DNA from: Anaerolineaceae bacterium
Lineage (GTDB): Bacteria; Chloroflexota; Anaerolineae; Aggregatilineales; Phototrophicaceae
Reading direction: 5' to 3'
DNA length: 64,000 nt
NCBI GenBank assembly: GCA_016124855.1
Contig: WGMX01000014.1
Location: forward strand, 1 to 64,000
A program made the translations under genes and the position numbers. Positions 27,294 to 36,221 of the stretch are shown one piece after another (position 1 is the first letter of the stretch; every line of letters begins with the position of its first letter). The notes under the pieces are model-generated. The model had not been told where the DNA came from, did not search any database, and saw only the letters and a list, made by a program, of their open reading frames with translations.

Positions 27294-27318
27294 GGGGCGA
27301 GAATATCATGCCCGCCCC
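27294..27318. repeat. REP-like GGGGCG...CGCCCC palindrome
   Basis: GGGGCG (27294-27299) and CGCCCC (27313-27318) flank an AT-rich centre, followed by TAT. It lies between mdh and the metallophosphoesterase gene. Confidence 0.5.
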
Positions 27319-27345
27319 TATATTAAATTACAATTTAGCGCAGGT

Positions 27346-28290
27346 CTAGTATCCCAGAACACCCACGACATCTTGAACGGCTTTGGCGCTGACTTCCAGC
27401 ATCCCCTTCTCTTCGTCATTCAAGTCCATCTCGATGATCTTTTCAACACCCTTGGCACCCAAAACTGCGGGTACGCCAATATACAATCCATTATATCCGT
27501 ACTGACCATTTAACAATACGGCAGACGGGATTACACGCTTTTGATCGCGCACCACGGCCTCGACCATTTCAACAGTACCGGCTGCGGGTGCATACCATGC
27601 ACTGACACCGATTAAGCCAACGATTTCGCCGCCACCGTTGCGTGTACGCTTGATGATTTCTTGCAGCTTGTCTTCGGCCAGCAGTTCCCGAACTGGAATA
27701 CCTGCAACCGATGTATGACGCGGCAGCGGAACCATTGTGTCGCCATGTCCACCCAATACCATGCCATGAATATCGCGGATGCTGACACCCAATTCTTGTG
27801 CAATAAAAGTCTTATAACGGGCGGTGTCCAACGAACCAGCTTGACCAATGACACGTTCTGCAGGGAAACCACTTTCTTGCAGTACAACATGGCACATCGC
27901 ATCCAAAGGATTCGATACGACGATAATAACGCAGTTGGGCGAATATTTAACAACCTCACGCGTCACTTCGCCAACGATTTTCTGGTTAGTCTTAACCAAT
28001 TCGTCACGGCTGGGGAACTGACCGGTAACTGGATCCTTCTTACGAGGAACACCAGCTGTAATGACTACGACATCTGAATTGGCAGTAGCCTCGTAAGAAT
28101 TGCTGCCGGTAATATTAAGGTCAAATTTCATTACGGGGCTTGATTCGAGTAAGTCCAACGCCTTACCTTGCGGAACACCCTTCACAATATCGACCAAGAC
28201 GACATCGGCTAATTCACGGGTGGCAATCCAATGAGCGCAAGTCGCGCCAACATTCCCTGCCCCGACAATAGTAACTTTGCTGCGAGCCAT
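27346..28290 (-). CDS. mdh: malate dehydrogenase
   Basis: 314 aa, NAD-dependent interconversion of malate and oxaloacetate in the TCA cycle. The dinucleotide motif VGAGNVGATC has glycines 10, 12 and 15, with D34 after strand 2 favouring NAD. The active-site loop starts with VPRK (R83) and R95 lies in SRDEL; the catalytic pair region AGSLDTARYK and H182 in GGHGDTMVP follow. The loop between R83 and R95 appears about five residues longer than in common LDH-like malate dehydrogenases. RBS GGAGAAA. Its neighbour pckG uses the oxaloacetate product, so the pair makes metabolic sense. Confidence 0.94.
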   Translation of the reverse strand: MARSKVTIVGAGNVGATCAHWIATRELADVVLVDIVKGVPQGKALDLLESSPVMKFDLNITGSNSYEATANSDVVVITAGVPRKKDPVTGQFPSRDELVKTNQKIVGEVTREVVKYSPNCVIIVVSNPLDAMCHVVLQESGFPAERVIGQAGSLDTARYKTFIAQELGVSIRDIHGMVLGGHGDTMVPLPRHTSVAGIPVRELLAEDKLQEIIKRTRNGGGEIVGLIGVSAWYAPAAGTVEMVEAVVRDQKRVIPSAVLLNGQYGYNGLYIGVPAVLGAKGVEKIIEMDLNDEEKGMLEVSAKAVQDVVGVLGY

Positions 28291-28325
28291 TCTAATTTCT
28301 CCAATTGGGTATATTTCACGGGTCG

Positions 28326-28331
28326 ATTATA
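28326..28331 (-). promoter_or_regulatory. candidate -10 element of mdh
   Basis: A perfect TATAAT on the minus strand 36 bases before the mdh start; no convincing -35 is seen at 16-18 bases. A REP-like palindrome (28342-28364) lies where the -35 would be. Confidence 0.35.
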
Positions 28332-28341
28332 ACATAAACAA

Positions 28342-28364
28342 AGGGCGACCTGTGAGGCCGCCCT
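28342..28364. repeat. REP-like AGGGCG...CGCCCT palindrome
   Basis: The outer stem AGGGCG/CGCCCT (28342-28347, 28359-28364) has an inner CCT/AGG pairing, followed by AC. It lies between mdh and pckG. Confidence 0.55.
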
Positions 28365-28410
28365 ACTGTTCCTTAGACGATTTTCATCCGTCTGTATTAC
28401 GCTTGGTTGG

Positions 28411-30282
28411 TTATTCGCGGCTAATTTCCCAGTGTGCAGGAGATCGCCAAAGTCCAGACAAAAGCAGTTCACGAATAGCAACCAGCTCCTTCGGCAGACG
28501 ATCATACAACTTAATGAACAGTTCTTCGTGCGAAAGCACTTCCTGCAACCACAGGTCACGGTCAACTGACATCACGTTGTTAAATTGTTCACGGGTGAAA
28601 TCCAGTCCCGTCCAGTCCAAGTCCTCGTAACGTGGCATACGACCGAGTGGGCTTTCGACACCAATGGCGTGACCATGTGCGCGTTCGACAATCCACTTCA
28701 AAACACGCATATTTTCGCCAAAGCCGGGCCACACAAACTTGCCATCAGCATCTTTACGGAACCAGTTCACGCCAAAGATACGGGGCGGATTGGCGATTTC
28801 ACGTCCAAATTGAAGCCAGTGGTTAAAGTAACCAGCCATGTGGTAACCGCAGAACGGCAGCATAGCAAATGGATCACGGCGAACTTCACCAATCTTTCCC
28901 GCCGCAGCGGCTGTCATTTCTGAACCCAAAGTCGCGGCCAGATAGACACCAAATGCCCAGTTAAATGCTTGATAAACCAGAGGCACAACACTGTTACGGC
29001 GTCCGCCGAAAATGAATGCCTTAATCGGCACACCAGCAGGATTTTCCCATTCCGGATCAATCACCGGGTTCTGGCTTGCAGGAGCAGTAAAACGTGCATT
29101 TGGATGAGCTGCTTTGCGTCCACTGTCAGGTGTCCAATCCTGACCAGTCCAGTCGATCAGGTGTGCAGGTGTTTCGTCAGTCATACCCTCCCACCAGACA
29201 TCGCCATCGTCAGTAAGCGCGACGTTTGTAAAGATGGTATTACGACTGCACGATTCCATCGCGTTGGCGTTAGACTTGTAGGACGTACCGGGCGCAACAC
29301 CAAAGTAACCGCTTTCGGGGTTAATGGCGTAGACTTGTCCATCTGCACCGGGCTTAATCCACGCAATGTCATCACCAACGGTTGTAACTTTCCAACCATC
29401 AAGGGCTTTAGGCGGAATAAGCATGGCAAAGTTGGTCTTTCCGCAAGCGCTTGGGAAAGCAGCTGCCACATACGTCTTTTCGCCTTCGGGCGATTCAACA
29501 CCCATAATCAGCATGTGTTCGGCCAACCAGCCTTCATCGCGGGCAATACTAGAAGCGATACGCAGCGCCAAGCACTTCTTGCCGAGCAGTGCGTTTCCGC
29601 CATAGCCGCTGCCATAAGACCAGATCGCGCGTTCCTCAGGGAAGTGCACAATGTACTTGTTTTCATGGTTGCACGGCCACGGAACATCTTCTTGTCCGGG
29701 TTCTAGAGGAGCACCAACAGAATGCACACACGGGATATACACGCCATCTGACCCGAGGACATCCAGAACCTTCTTTCCCATACGGGTCATAATACGCATG
29801 TTTGCGACAACATAGGGCGAGTCGGTCAACTGTACGCCGATATAGGCAATTGGTGAGCCGAGCGGTCCCATGCTGAAGGGGATGACGTACATGGTGCGCC
29901 CACGCATACTACCCTCAAACAACCCGTCGAGGATATTATGCATAGCCGCTGGTTCCATCCAATTGTTGGTGGGGCCAGCATCTGTTTTGCTTACGCTGCA
30001 CACAAAGGTACGATCTTCAACACGAGCCACGTCACTGGTATCAGAGCGGGAGAGGAAGCTGTTAGGGCGCTTTTCTTGATTCAGACGAATAAACGTGCCT
30101 GATTCGACGAGCTTATTGCACATCGCATCGTATTCTTCTTGCGATCCGTCACACCAGTATATACTGTCTGGTTGTAAGTGGGCTGCCATGTCGGTCACCC
30201 AATTACGCAAACGATCGTGCTTCACATAATCGGGGGTCGATTGTTGGTCAAAGGTGGGCCGTTCAAAGGTTCGCACTGTCAT
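28411..30282 (-). CDS. pckG: phosphoenolpyruvate carboxykinase (GTP)
   Basis: 623 aa. It interconverts oxaloacetate + GTP and PEP + CO2 + GDP (gluconeogenesis or anaplerosis). The GTP-type signature [13 protein letters not shown] has the reactive Cys280 in the P-loop. [20 protein letters not shown] and FIFGGRR are further family blocks, and the GTP/guanine-binding [10 protein letters not shown] lies near the end. Length is typical of the GTP class and unlike the shorter ATP class. ATG 30282 is preferred to TTG 30285; GAGGAGA precedes it. A perfect CRP-type palindrome lies about 90 bases upstream, suggesting cAMP- or redox-type control. Confidence 0.96.
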   Translation of the reverse strand: MTVRTFERPTFDQQSTPDYVKHDRLRNWVTDMAAHLQPDSIYWCDGSQEEYDAMCNKLVESGTFIRLNQEKRPNSFLSRSDTSDVARVEDRTFVCSVSKTDAGPTNNWMEPAAMHNILDGLFEGSMRGRTMYVIPFSMGPLGSPIAYIGVQLTDSPYVVANMRIMTRMGKKVLDVLGSDGVYIPCVHSVGAPLEPGQEDVPWPCNHENKYIVHFPEERAIWSYGSGYGGNALLGKKCLALRIASSIARDEGWLAEHMLIMGVESPEGEKTYVAAAFPSACGKTNFAMLIPPKALDGWKVTTVGDDIAWIKPGADGQVYAINPESGYFGVAPGTSYKSNANAMESCSRNTIFTNVALTDDGDVWWEGMTDETPAHLIDWTGQDWTPDSGRKAAHPNARFTAPASQNPVIDPEWENPAGVPIKAFIFGGRRNSVVPLVYQAFNWAFGVYLAATLGSEMTAAAAGKIGEVRRDPFAMLPFCGYHMAGYFNHWLQFGREIANPPRIFGVNWFRKDADGKFVWPGFGENMRVLKWIVERAHGHAIGVESPLGRMPRYEDLDWTGLDFTREQFNNVMSVDRDLWLQEVLSHEELFIKLYDRLPKELVAIRELLLSGLWRSPAHWEISRE

Positions 30283-30371
30283 CAATTTCTCTCCTCTAGT
30301 CTATATCGTCTACAGAGATAAGTCTAAAGGAACGAAGCACTTTATTTACACGACAAACCTTCCCGTTTATA

Positions 30372-30387
30372 TGTGATCATTGTCACA
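30372..30387. promoter_or_regulatory. CRP/FNR-type operator upstream of pckG
   Basis: TGTGATCATTGTCACA has perfect TGTGA-N6-TCACA half-sites, matching the CRP consensus, and lies 90 bases upstream of the pckG start. A CRP-family regulator is not encoded in the window. Confidence 0.55.
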
Positions 30388-30397
30388 AGCAAAGTCG

Positions 30398-31006
30398 CTA
30401 TAAATGCGGAATGACTGCCAATTCGTCCAAGTGCCAATGATCGTCCTCTGGAATCAGGGTAGTCATAGAGGTGTTTTCAACATGAAAGTGGTTTAATTGG
30501 GGAGCACCATCAAACAGTCGAAGCAGTAACATCCGAATAGTCCCGCCATGAGATACGATAGCAACTTCAGGACCAACGGCACGCGAAACGATATCTTGAA
30601 ATGCCTCATAGGCACGGGACTGAAGCGCCCGCCGCGATTCCCCGTTGGTAACAGCGAAATTCCAATAATCGGCCTCAAAGTCTTGATGTTCCTGCGGATA
30701 TCTTTCTTTTATTTGTTCACGTGTTAAGCCCTGAAATACACCTAGATTAAATTCTCGCAGCCGCGTATCAATCTGGGGAGTGATACCTACAACATCACTA
30801 ATTGCCAGTGCCGTATCGAGAGCACGGGGCAAATCACTACAATATATCGACCCAATTTTCCGTTCTGATAAATAAGAGGCCAAGGCTTTAGCCTGTTCAC
30901 GACCGACATCATTAAGGCCCACTGGCAAGGATCCTTGCCAACGTCCTTCTATATTCCAATCGGTTTGCCCGTGCCGTATAAGTAGTATTCGTTCAATCCT
31001 AGACAT
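30398..31006 (-). CDS. histidine phosphatase family protein
   Basis: 202 aa of the phosphoglycerate-mutase-like superfamily. The phospho-acceptor motif LLIRHGQTDWN lies at residues 8-18. The second Arg and Glu/His sites appear in YCSDLPRALDTALAI, LREFNLGVFQGLTREQI and VAIVSHGGTIRML. The enzyme is probably a small-molecule phosphatase (alpha-ribazole phosphatase or GpmB-like); the cobalamin role is not supported by neighbours. RBS AAGGATC. It is divergent from the small membrane protein gene and upstream of the pckG promoter region. Confidence 0.88.
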   Translation of the reverse strand: MSRIERILLIRHGQTDWNIEGRWQGSLPVGLNDVGREQAKALASYLSERKIGSIYCSDLPRALDTALAISDVVGITPQIDTRLREFNLGVFQGLTREQIKERYPQEHQDFEADYWNFAVTNGESRRALQSRAYEAFQDIVSRAVGPEVAIVSHGGTIRMLLLRLFDGAPQLNHFHVENTSMTTLIPEDDHWHLDELAVIPHL

Positions 31007-31051
31007 TACGATCCTTTCAATTCAAATGATTGCGTCCAATATGAATATGGC

Positions 31052-31109
31052 TTGACGTTCCCCCATTCTAACGGCAAAATGAGAAAAATCGTGTTAAGTG
31101 CGGTATAAT
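31052..31109 (+). promoter_or_regulatory. promoter region of the 31.2-kb membrane gene
   Basis: TTGACG (31052-31057), a 17-base spacer and CAAAAT (31075-31080) form one candidate. A perfect TATAAT at 31104-31109 without a good -35 is another. Confidence 0.35.
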
Positions 31110-31175
31110 CCAAACACAAACAACAACTTACATCATGTTACCGCCCCAAAAAGGCGCGCTAGGGAGAAACGTACT

Positions 31176-31511
31176 GTGAAAGTCTCCGAAAAGATAAGCT
31201 GGAATCATAGTCCGGCTGTACTTGGGATGTCAATGATTGCCGGTCTTGGTGTCATTCTGATTGTGATTGCCCTTGCAGTGGGCGTTGTCCAAGGCGCTGC
31301 CGCAGACAGCAACTCGATTGGGATCGCTTTTATCAGTGGTATTGCACTGTTTGTTCTCGGTGCAGTCGGCTGGTTTGGTCTTACGCAGCCGCAAAAGCAT
31401 TTTGATGATATCAATCAACCATTGGATGACGGCAGTCACGGACATGCTGAGACACACGACGAACATGCTATTGTCCCGGCACCAGAGTCACATCCCACGG
31501 TTCATCACTAA
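31176..31511 (+). CDS. small two-TM membrane protein
   Basis: 111 aa from GTG 31176, which has AGGGAGA eight bases upstream. The ATG 78 bases earlier lacks such a site and would sit at the promoter. Two hydrophobic helices (about 17-42 and 50-70) are followed by a His/Asp-rich cytoplasmic or periplasmic tail (DDGSHGHAETHDEHAIV) that could bind metal. Not recognised. It is followed after three bases by another small gene and then era. Confidence 0.65.
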   Translation: MKVSEKISWNHSPAVLGMSMIAGLGVILIVIALAVGVVQGAAADSNSIGIAFISGIALFVLGAVGWFGLTQPQKHFDDINQPLDDGSHGHAETHDEHAIVPAPESHPTVHH

Positions 31512-31514
31512 ATC

Positions 31515-32021
31515 GTGGTTGGTACAATTCCTGAACGCCAGCCCATTGGGGATAGCTTTACAGGCGCAATCATTCAGGTTGGTGGCTCACAAGCATTGAT
31601 AACTCTTGAGCCTTTAACCGAAGCCGTTATCGCCACCGGAACATTTCTCATCCGTTATGGACTACGGTTTCTTGGAAAGCCACATATCTCGATTGTGCCG
31701 GGGTTGCTTGTTTTGGATCGCGGCGAGATGATGACCGGTGAAGAGGCGTGGGAATTTTTATTGAAGCACAGCAATATCTATCCACGCTCGGAAGTCTTTG
31801 GTTACAAAAATGATGGCGTTGATGAAATGATGCTTATCCGAAATTTGGATATGGCTCTCTCGCCTGAAGTGTTGGTTTATGCCGATAACGCTTCGATTAA
31901 GCCAATCGCTCAGCCCACGGCTCTTATCTCAACGAATACCAGCGGCCTATCAGAACGCCTACTCAGCTATTTACCCCGTTATTCTTCGCTTGCAGAATGG
32001 CAAGCAGAAATGAAAACATGA
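31515..32021 (+). CDS. hypothetical protein coupled to era
   Basis: 168 aa from GTG 31515, not recognised. No signal peptide or membrane helix. The strand pattern GAIIQVGGSQALITLEP suggests a beta-rich domain, followed by a helical middle (GEEAWEFLLKHSNIYPRSE). Its TGA overlaps the likely era start codon (ATGA at 32018), so it is translationally coupled to era and probably in one operon with the membrane gene three bases upstream. Confidence 0.65.
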   Translation: MVGTIPERQPIGDSFTGAIIQVGGSQALITLEPLTEAVIATGTFLIRYGLRFLGKPHISIVPGLLVLDRGEMMTGEEAWEFLLKHSNIYPRSEVFGYKNDGVDEMMLIRNLDMALSPEVLVYADNASIKPIAQPTALISTNTSGLSERLLSYLPRYSSLAEWQAEMKT

Positions 32022-32965
32022 GCGACCTCGATACTGTATTTGATGATGTGCTGCCGTCTGACCATCGCTCCGGTGTAGTAGCTGTCGTAGGTCGTCCAAA
32101 CGTCGGCAAATCAACGCTAATTAATCGTATTCTTGGGCAAAAAATCGCGATTGTCAGTCCCAAACCCCAAACCACACGCCGCCAGCAGCTTGGCATTTAT
32201 ACCGAAGCAAAAGCTCAAATCTTATTCATGGATACTCCGGGTTTACACACACCACATCATAAATTGGGTGAGTATATGGTCGGCGTGGCTGAGGAAGCCC
32301 TCAAAGATGGTGACGTGATCCTTTGGGTACTCGATATTTCAGTTGAGCCAACCAAAGAAGACCGACAAATCGCCGAACTGGTGAATAAGTCTCGCGGGAA
32401 CACGCCAGTAGTGCTGGCACTCAATAAAGTTGATTTGGTCGATGCTAAAAAGCGTGAGGCACATCTCGACCTGTACGGTGAGTTGGTCGATCAGGACGCA
32501 GCAATTTTGGTGAGCGCGGTAAATGGAGATGGTGTCACCGAACTGGTCGATTATCTACGCGAATCAATGCCACTTGGGCCGCGTTACTATCCGGTTGACC
32601 AAGTAAGTGAAGTCAATATGCGCTTCATCGCCGCCGAGGTTATCCGCGAAAAAATTATTCTCAACACCGAGCAAGAGATCCCCTACTCGGTTGCGGTCGA
32701 AGTTGAGGAGTATAAAGAACGCTCCGACACAATGACTTATATTAGTGCCACGATTTATATCGAGCGTGACTCGCAAAAAGGCATTCTCATCGGTAAAGGT
32801 GGCGAGATGATTAAGCGCATCGGTTCAGAAGCCCGAACCGAATTAGCCGATATGCTTGGCACACAGGTTTACATCGAACTCCGCGTCAAAGTCCTCAAAA
32901 ACTGGCGAATGGACGAAGATTTGATGCGCCGCTTGGGTTATCGTCTGCCGAAGAAGGAAGATTAG
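32018..32965 (+). CDS. era: GTPase Era
   Basis: 315 aa. Ras-like GTPase that binds 16S rRNA near its 3' end and assists 30S maturation. G1 GRPNVGKST lies at about residues 25-33, G2 region SPKPQTTRRQQ, G3 DTPGLHTPHHKLGEYM, and G4 NKVD. The C-terminal KH domain carries GKGGEMIKRIG. The start at ATG 32018 forms an ATGA overlap with the upstream gene; ATG 31997 would add seven residues. It is convergent with a minus-strand hypothetical four bases downstream and faces the nusA operon of other ribosome-assembly genes. Confidence 0.96.
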   Translation: MSDLDTVFDDVLPSDHRSGVVAVVGRPNVGKSTLINRILGQKIAIVSPKPQTTRRQQLGIYTEAKAQILFMDTPGLHTPHHKLGEYMVGVAEEALKDGDVILWVLDISVEPTKEDRQIAELVNKSRGNTPVVLALNKVDLVDAKKREAHLDLYGELVDQDAAILVSAVNGDGVTELVDYLRESMPLGPRYYPVDQVSEVNMRFIAAEVIREKIILNTEQEIPYSVAVEVEEYKERSDTMTYISATIYIERDSQKGILIGKGGEMIKRIGSEARTELADMLGTQVYIELRVKVLKNWRMDEDLMRRLGYRLPKKED

Positions 32966-32969
32966 TCCG

Positions 32970-33383
32970 TTATTCAGCTTGGAAATGGCGCATAACTTCA
33001 TCAATAAATAGGCGAAGCTGTTCTTGGTCTGGTTCAAACGGACTCATATAAGTGCGAGCATAAACTACTCGTTCTTCATCCGTCGCATTTAGCCAAGTTT
33101 CCCGTGACAAAGATGAGCGCGTGACTAAGTTAATTGTTGCGTCCCAACGAGCGCTATGCGTTGTCATCTTATTACCTGACCAATTTGCACGTTCTGGCTT
33201 GCCGCGTTCAGTCTCTAACTTGTCAATTATCTGCTGAATTTCTACGAGGGCTTCGGCAATAAAAGGACTACCAGCAATTTCTGGAGCAAGGGGCGGATCA
33301 GCCCACTTAGCCAACATCAGCGCCTTGTGAATTGCCATCAACTTATAGAGATTTTCAGGATCAGGCTGAAATATAGGAGACAT
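32970..33383 (-). CDS. hypothetical small protein
   Basis: 137 aa, not recognised. Soluble and mostly helical; it contains KLMAIHKALMLAKWADPPLA and a Trp-rich middle (RANWSGNKMTTHSARWD). It is the last gene of the nusA-to-ribF run, 12 bases after ribF, and ends four bases from era. No cysteines or catalytic motif are seen. Confidence 0.6.
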   Translation of the reverse strand: MSPIFQPDPENLYKLMAIHKALMLAKWADPPLAPEIAGSPFIAEALVEIQQIIDKLETERGKPERANWSGNKMTTHSARWDATINLVTRSSLSRETWLNATDEERVVYARTYMSPFEPDQEQLRLFIDEVMRHFQAE

Positions 33384-33394
33384 TATTGATTCGC

Positions 33395-34321
33395 TTAGCT
33401 AAGTCGTTCCAAGTAAGTGCGGCCTTCTACAACATCACGTCCAATTTGGTCGATTAAGTCCTGTAGATTAGTGAACTTGGCTTCAGGTCGTAGGCGCTTC
33501 TCGAACGACACTTCAAGCTGTTGACCATAAATATCACGGTTAAAATCAAGCAAGTACGGTTCCACCGTGATGTTCTTGCCATCGAAGGTCGGACGTACAC
33601 CCACGTTGGTCATTGCCATAAAACGCTCATTGCCAAGCCGCGCCCAACCTGCATAAATGCCATTAGCGGGTAAGACTTGTTCATCCCAAACGGCAGTATT
33701 GGCTGTGGGAAAACCAATCTGGCGACCCCGTTTCTCGCCATGAACAACTTCACCGATTACCGAATAAGGTCGATTAAGCCACGACTTGGCCTGCTCCATC
33801 TCGCCGTTTTGAACAGCTTCTCGAATATGGGTGCTGCTAATGATGCCACCCTGTGCTTCAATCAGGTCAATCTCGTGAACAGTAAAACCTTTTTGTGTCC
33901 CTTGATCGCGCAAGAAAGGGACATTGCCTTCACGCTTATAACCCATCGCGAAATCCGAACCGACCCATAGCGCACTCATACGCAAATGACTCACCAGTTC
34001 GTCGACAAAATCCGCTGCTCGTACTTGGCGAACCGCATCATTGAAAGGGTGAGTCACCACACAATCAACACCCAACTCAGTCAACAATTCGGCCTTTTGT
34101 TCGGGTGTCGTCAGATAGTAACGCCCCTGTAAACCGCGCAGTACAATGTCGGGATGTGGGAAAAATGTTAGGGCCACAGCCAAACGCCCATTTTCATGAG
34201 CTTCTTCGACCAAACGCTGAATAAGGTATTGATGACCTTTATGTACGCCATCGAATACACCAATGGTAACAATTGACGACTGTGATAAATTGGCTTCGGC
34301 GAGACTATACACATGCTTCAT
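33395..34321 (-). CDS. ribF: bifunctional riboflavin kinase / FAD synthetase
   Basis: 308 aa. It makes FMN from riboflavin and then FAD. The N-terminal adenylyltransferase domain has VTIGVFDGVHKGHQYLI (H-x-G-H nucleotide site) and VGSDFAMGYKREG. ISSTHIREAVQNGEM is the second conserved site. The C-terminal flavokinase domain (about 185-305) has GRQIGFPTANTAV and PTFDGKNITVEPYLLDF. Full length. It lies downstream of truB in the nusA operon, an arrangement common in bacteria. Confidence 0.95.
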   Translation of the reverse strand: MKHVYSLAEANLSQSSIVTIGVFDGVHKGHQYLIQRLVEEAHENGRLAVALTFFPHPDIVLRGLQGRYYLTTPEQKAELLTELGVDCVVTHPFNDAVRQVRAADFVDELVSHLRMSALWVGSDFAMGYKREGNVPFLRDQGTQKGFTVHEIDLIEAQGGIISSTHIREAVQNGEMEQAKSWLNRPYSVIGEVVHGEKRGRQIGFPTANTAVWDEQVLPANGIYAGWARLGNERFMAMTNVGVRPTFDGKNITVEPYLLDFNRDIYGQQLEVSFEKRLRPEAKFTNLQDLIDQIGRDVVEGRTYLERLS

Positions 34322-34381
34322 AGCTGTTCCATAAAGTGTAGACTAGGCTAAGTTAGAGTATTTTATCAGGGCAATGTTTGT

Positions 34382-35254
34382 TTAGTCAGAGAATACCTTA
34401 TGTGGTCGCCATGAACCACCATCCGCCCGCAATATGCCTATTAATTGACCATCTGCCGCATAACCCAATGCCAGTTTATTTTCGTTCACATCCGCCGCAA
34501 TCGAGCGTCCGTGCCGAACATGATCAGCTTCTTCCTCAGAAAGATTGATGGCCGGCCAATCCGCCAAAGCCGTCTGTGGTGAGATTAAATAGCGCGACCA
34601 ATTCTCAGCAGCGAGTAATTCATCAAGTGCAACCGCATCTTCAAGCTGGAACAGGCCGCTGGAAACCCGCGATAACCCACTGAGATATGCGCCAACACCT
34701 AACGCTTCGCCGAGATCGTAAGCGAGGCTGCGAATATAAGTTCCGGCGCTGCACGCCACATCAAGTGTAAATTCTGGCGGTGACCATTTGGTTATAGTGA
34801 GCGAGTCAATGCGTACGGCTCGAGCTTCCCGTTCGACGATTTTTCCACTACGTGCCAGATCATAGAGCTTACGCCCGCCCTGCTTGATCGCACTGTACAT
34901 AGGTGGGATTTGTTCAACGTTGCCTAGAAACTTATCGAGATGAACTTCAACGTCTGCGCGCTGAATGTGAGACACATCTCGTTCTAACAAAATAGCCCCT
35001 TCAGCATCATAAGTTTCGGTGGTCACACCTAAATGCACATTAGCCAAATAGCGTTTGGTGCTGTTCATGACATATTCGCTGAAACGGGTGGCATGTCCGA
35101 CGCAAATGACTAAGACTCCACTGGCGAGAGGGTCAAGTGTACCCGCATGTCCCACTTTTTTGAGTTTTAGCCCGCGTCTGATTTTAGCAACCACATCATG
35201 ACTGGTCATGTGCAAGGGCTTGTTAATATTTAGAAAGCCGGAAAGGTCAGCCAC
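34382..35254 (-). CDS. truB: tRNA pseudouridine-55 synthase
   Basis: 290 aa. It isomerises U55 in the T loop of tRNAs. The catalytic motif KVGHAGTLDPLASGVLVIC contains the active Asp; NINKPLHMTSHDVVAK at the start and SAGTYIRSLAYDLGEALGVG in the middle are diagnostic. A short PUA-like end begins near residue 235. Its start overlaps the nrnA end by eight bases. The order rbfA-nrnA-truB-ribF is the classical one. Confidence 0.96.
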   Translation of the reverse strand: MADLSGFLNINKPLHMTSHDVVAKIRRGLKLKKVGHAGTLDPLASGVLVICVGHATRFSEYVMNSTKRYLANVHLGVTTETYDAEGAILLERDVSHIQRADVEVHLDKFLGNVEQIPPMYSAIKQGGRKLYDLARSGKIVEREARAVRIDSLTITKWSPPEFTLDVACSAGTYIRSLAYDLGEALGVGAYLSGLSRVSSGLFQLEDAVALDELLAAENWSRYLISPQTALADWPAINLSEEEADHVRHGRSIAADVNENKLALGYAADGQLIGILRADGGSWRPHKVFSD

Positions 35255-36221
35255 TAATCAAATTCCCTTGTTTGACAACCGCTGCTAACATGGGCATGAC
35301 CTTTGCTTTTACTTCATCTAGAGTTCCGTCCACGGTCGCGCCAGCCGCTGCCTTATGTCCGCCGCCGCCTAATTTGAAAGCAACCTCCCCCACATCGTAG
35401 CCAATTTTACTTCGCAAACTTAGTTCAACTTTGCTATCCGGCTGCACCTTGAACACAACAGCGATCATAACTTCATCTGCTGTAACCAGTGTGCTGACCA
35501 GACCGGCATCTGTCATATCACGAAGTTCTACCGTTTGAAGATTTTCAGGCGTAATTACTGCCGAAATAATGCCATCTTTATATTCGACTGATGGAAAAAC
35601 TTCTTTCCACAACATAATATCGCTGAGTGGCTTGCTGACCAACGTCCGATTAATGACATCTACTAAAGGTCCACCTGCCAACATCAACTGATGTACGACT
35701 TCTAAGGTGCGTGGCACAACATGATTAGTACGGAATCCCATCGTATCCGTCACCATTCCGGTTAAAAGAGCGGTTGCCACCGACTTCGAAATAGGTTTAC
35801 CCATCTTCACCAAAAAATCGTAGACGATTTCACTGGCGGCGACTGCTTCGGGGATGACCAAGTGGATGTTGCCGAACATGGTATTGGTGGCGTGATGGTC
35901 AAGGTTGATGACCACCGTGCTGTGTTCACGGCCATACCCGCCTGCATCGCCACTGCGAGGTTCGTCGCTGGCATCCACCGAAATCATGAGATCCCACTGG
36001 CCTTGGTTGAGTTCGCCAAGAACGGTTTCCTGCTGAGGGATGAATTGTAGGTAATCTGGTACGCCGCCGTCTACTGCAGCATCCACTTTCTTACCCATCT
36101 CGCGCAAGGCGATTGCCAAACCCAACATCGAACCGATGGCATCCCCGTCAGGCTTTACATGAGTTACCACTAATATCGAACCTGCCTGATTTACAGCGGC
36201 AGCCGCTTCAGTCCAATTCAT
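35247..36221 (-). CDS. nrnA: DHH-family oligoribonuclease / pAp phosphatase
   Basis: 324 aa from ATG 36221; longer starts at 36230 and 36245 exist and would overlap rbfA more. It degrades short RNAs and 3'-phosphoadenosine-5'-phosphate. Metal motifs are THVKPDGDAIGS (residues about 20-31), ISVDASDEPR, INLDHHATN (DHH) and the DHHA1 signature KLGGGGHKAAAGAT. ATG 36221 puts the first His at the family-typical distance from the start. Embedded between rbfA and truB with overlaps on both sides. Confidence 0.92.
   Translation of the reverse strand: MNWTEAAAAVNQAGSILVVTHVKPDGDAIGSMLGLAIALREMGKKVDAAVDGGVPDYLQFIPQQETVLGELNQGQWDLMISVDASDEPRSGDAGGYGREHSTVVINLDHHATNTMFGNIHLVIPEAVAASEIVYDFLVKMGKPISKSVATALLTGMVTDTMGFRTNHVVPRTLEVVHQLMLAGGPLVDVINRTLVSKPLSDIMLWKEVFPSVEYKDGIISAVITPENLQTVELRDMTDAGLVSTLVTADEVMIAVVFKVQPDSKVELSLRSKIGYDVGEVAFKLGGGGHKAAAGATVDGTLDEVKAKVMPMLAAVVKQGNLISG

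Noticed and set aside
28969..29706. 245-codon open frame on the plus strand within pckG
   Set aside because: It lies wholly antisense to the strongly supported PEP carboxykinase, has no ribosome-binding site and shows no family motif; it is a shadow of codon usage.
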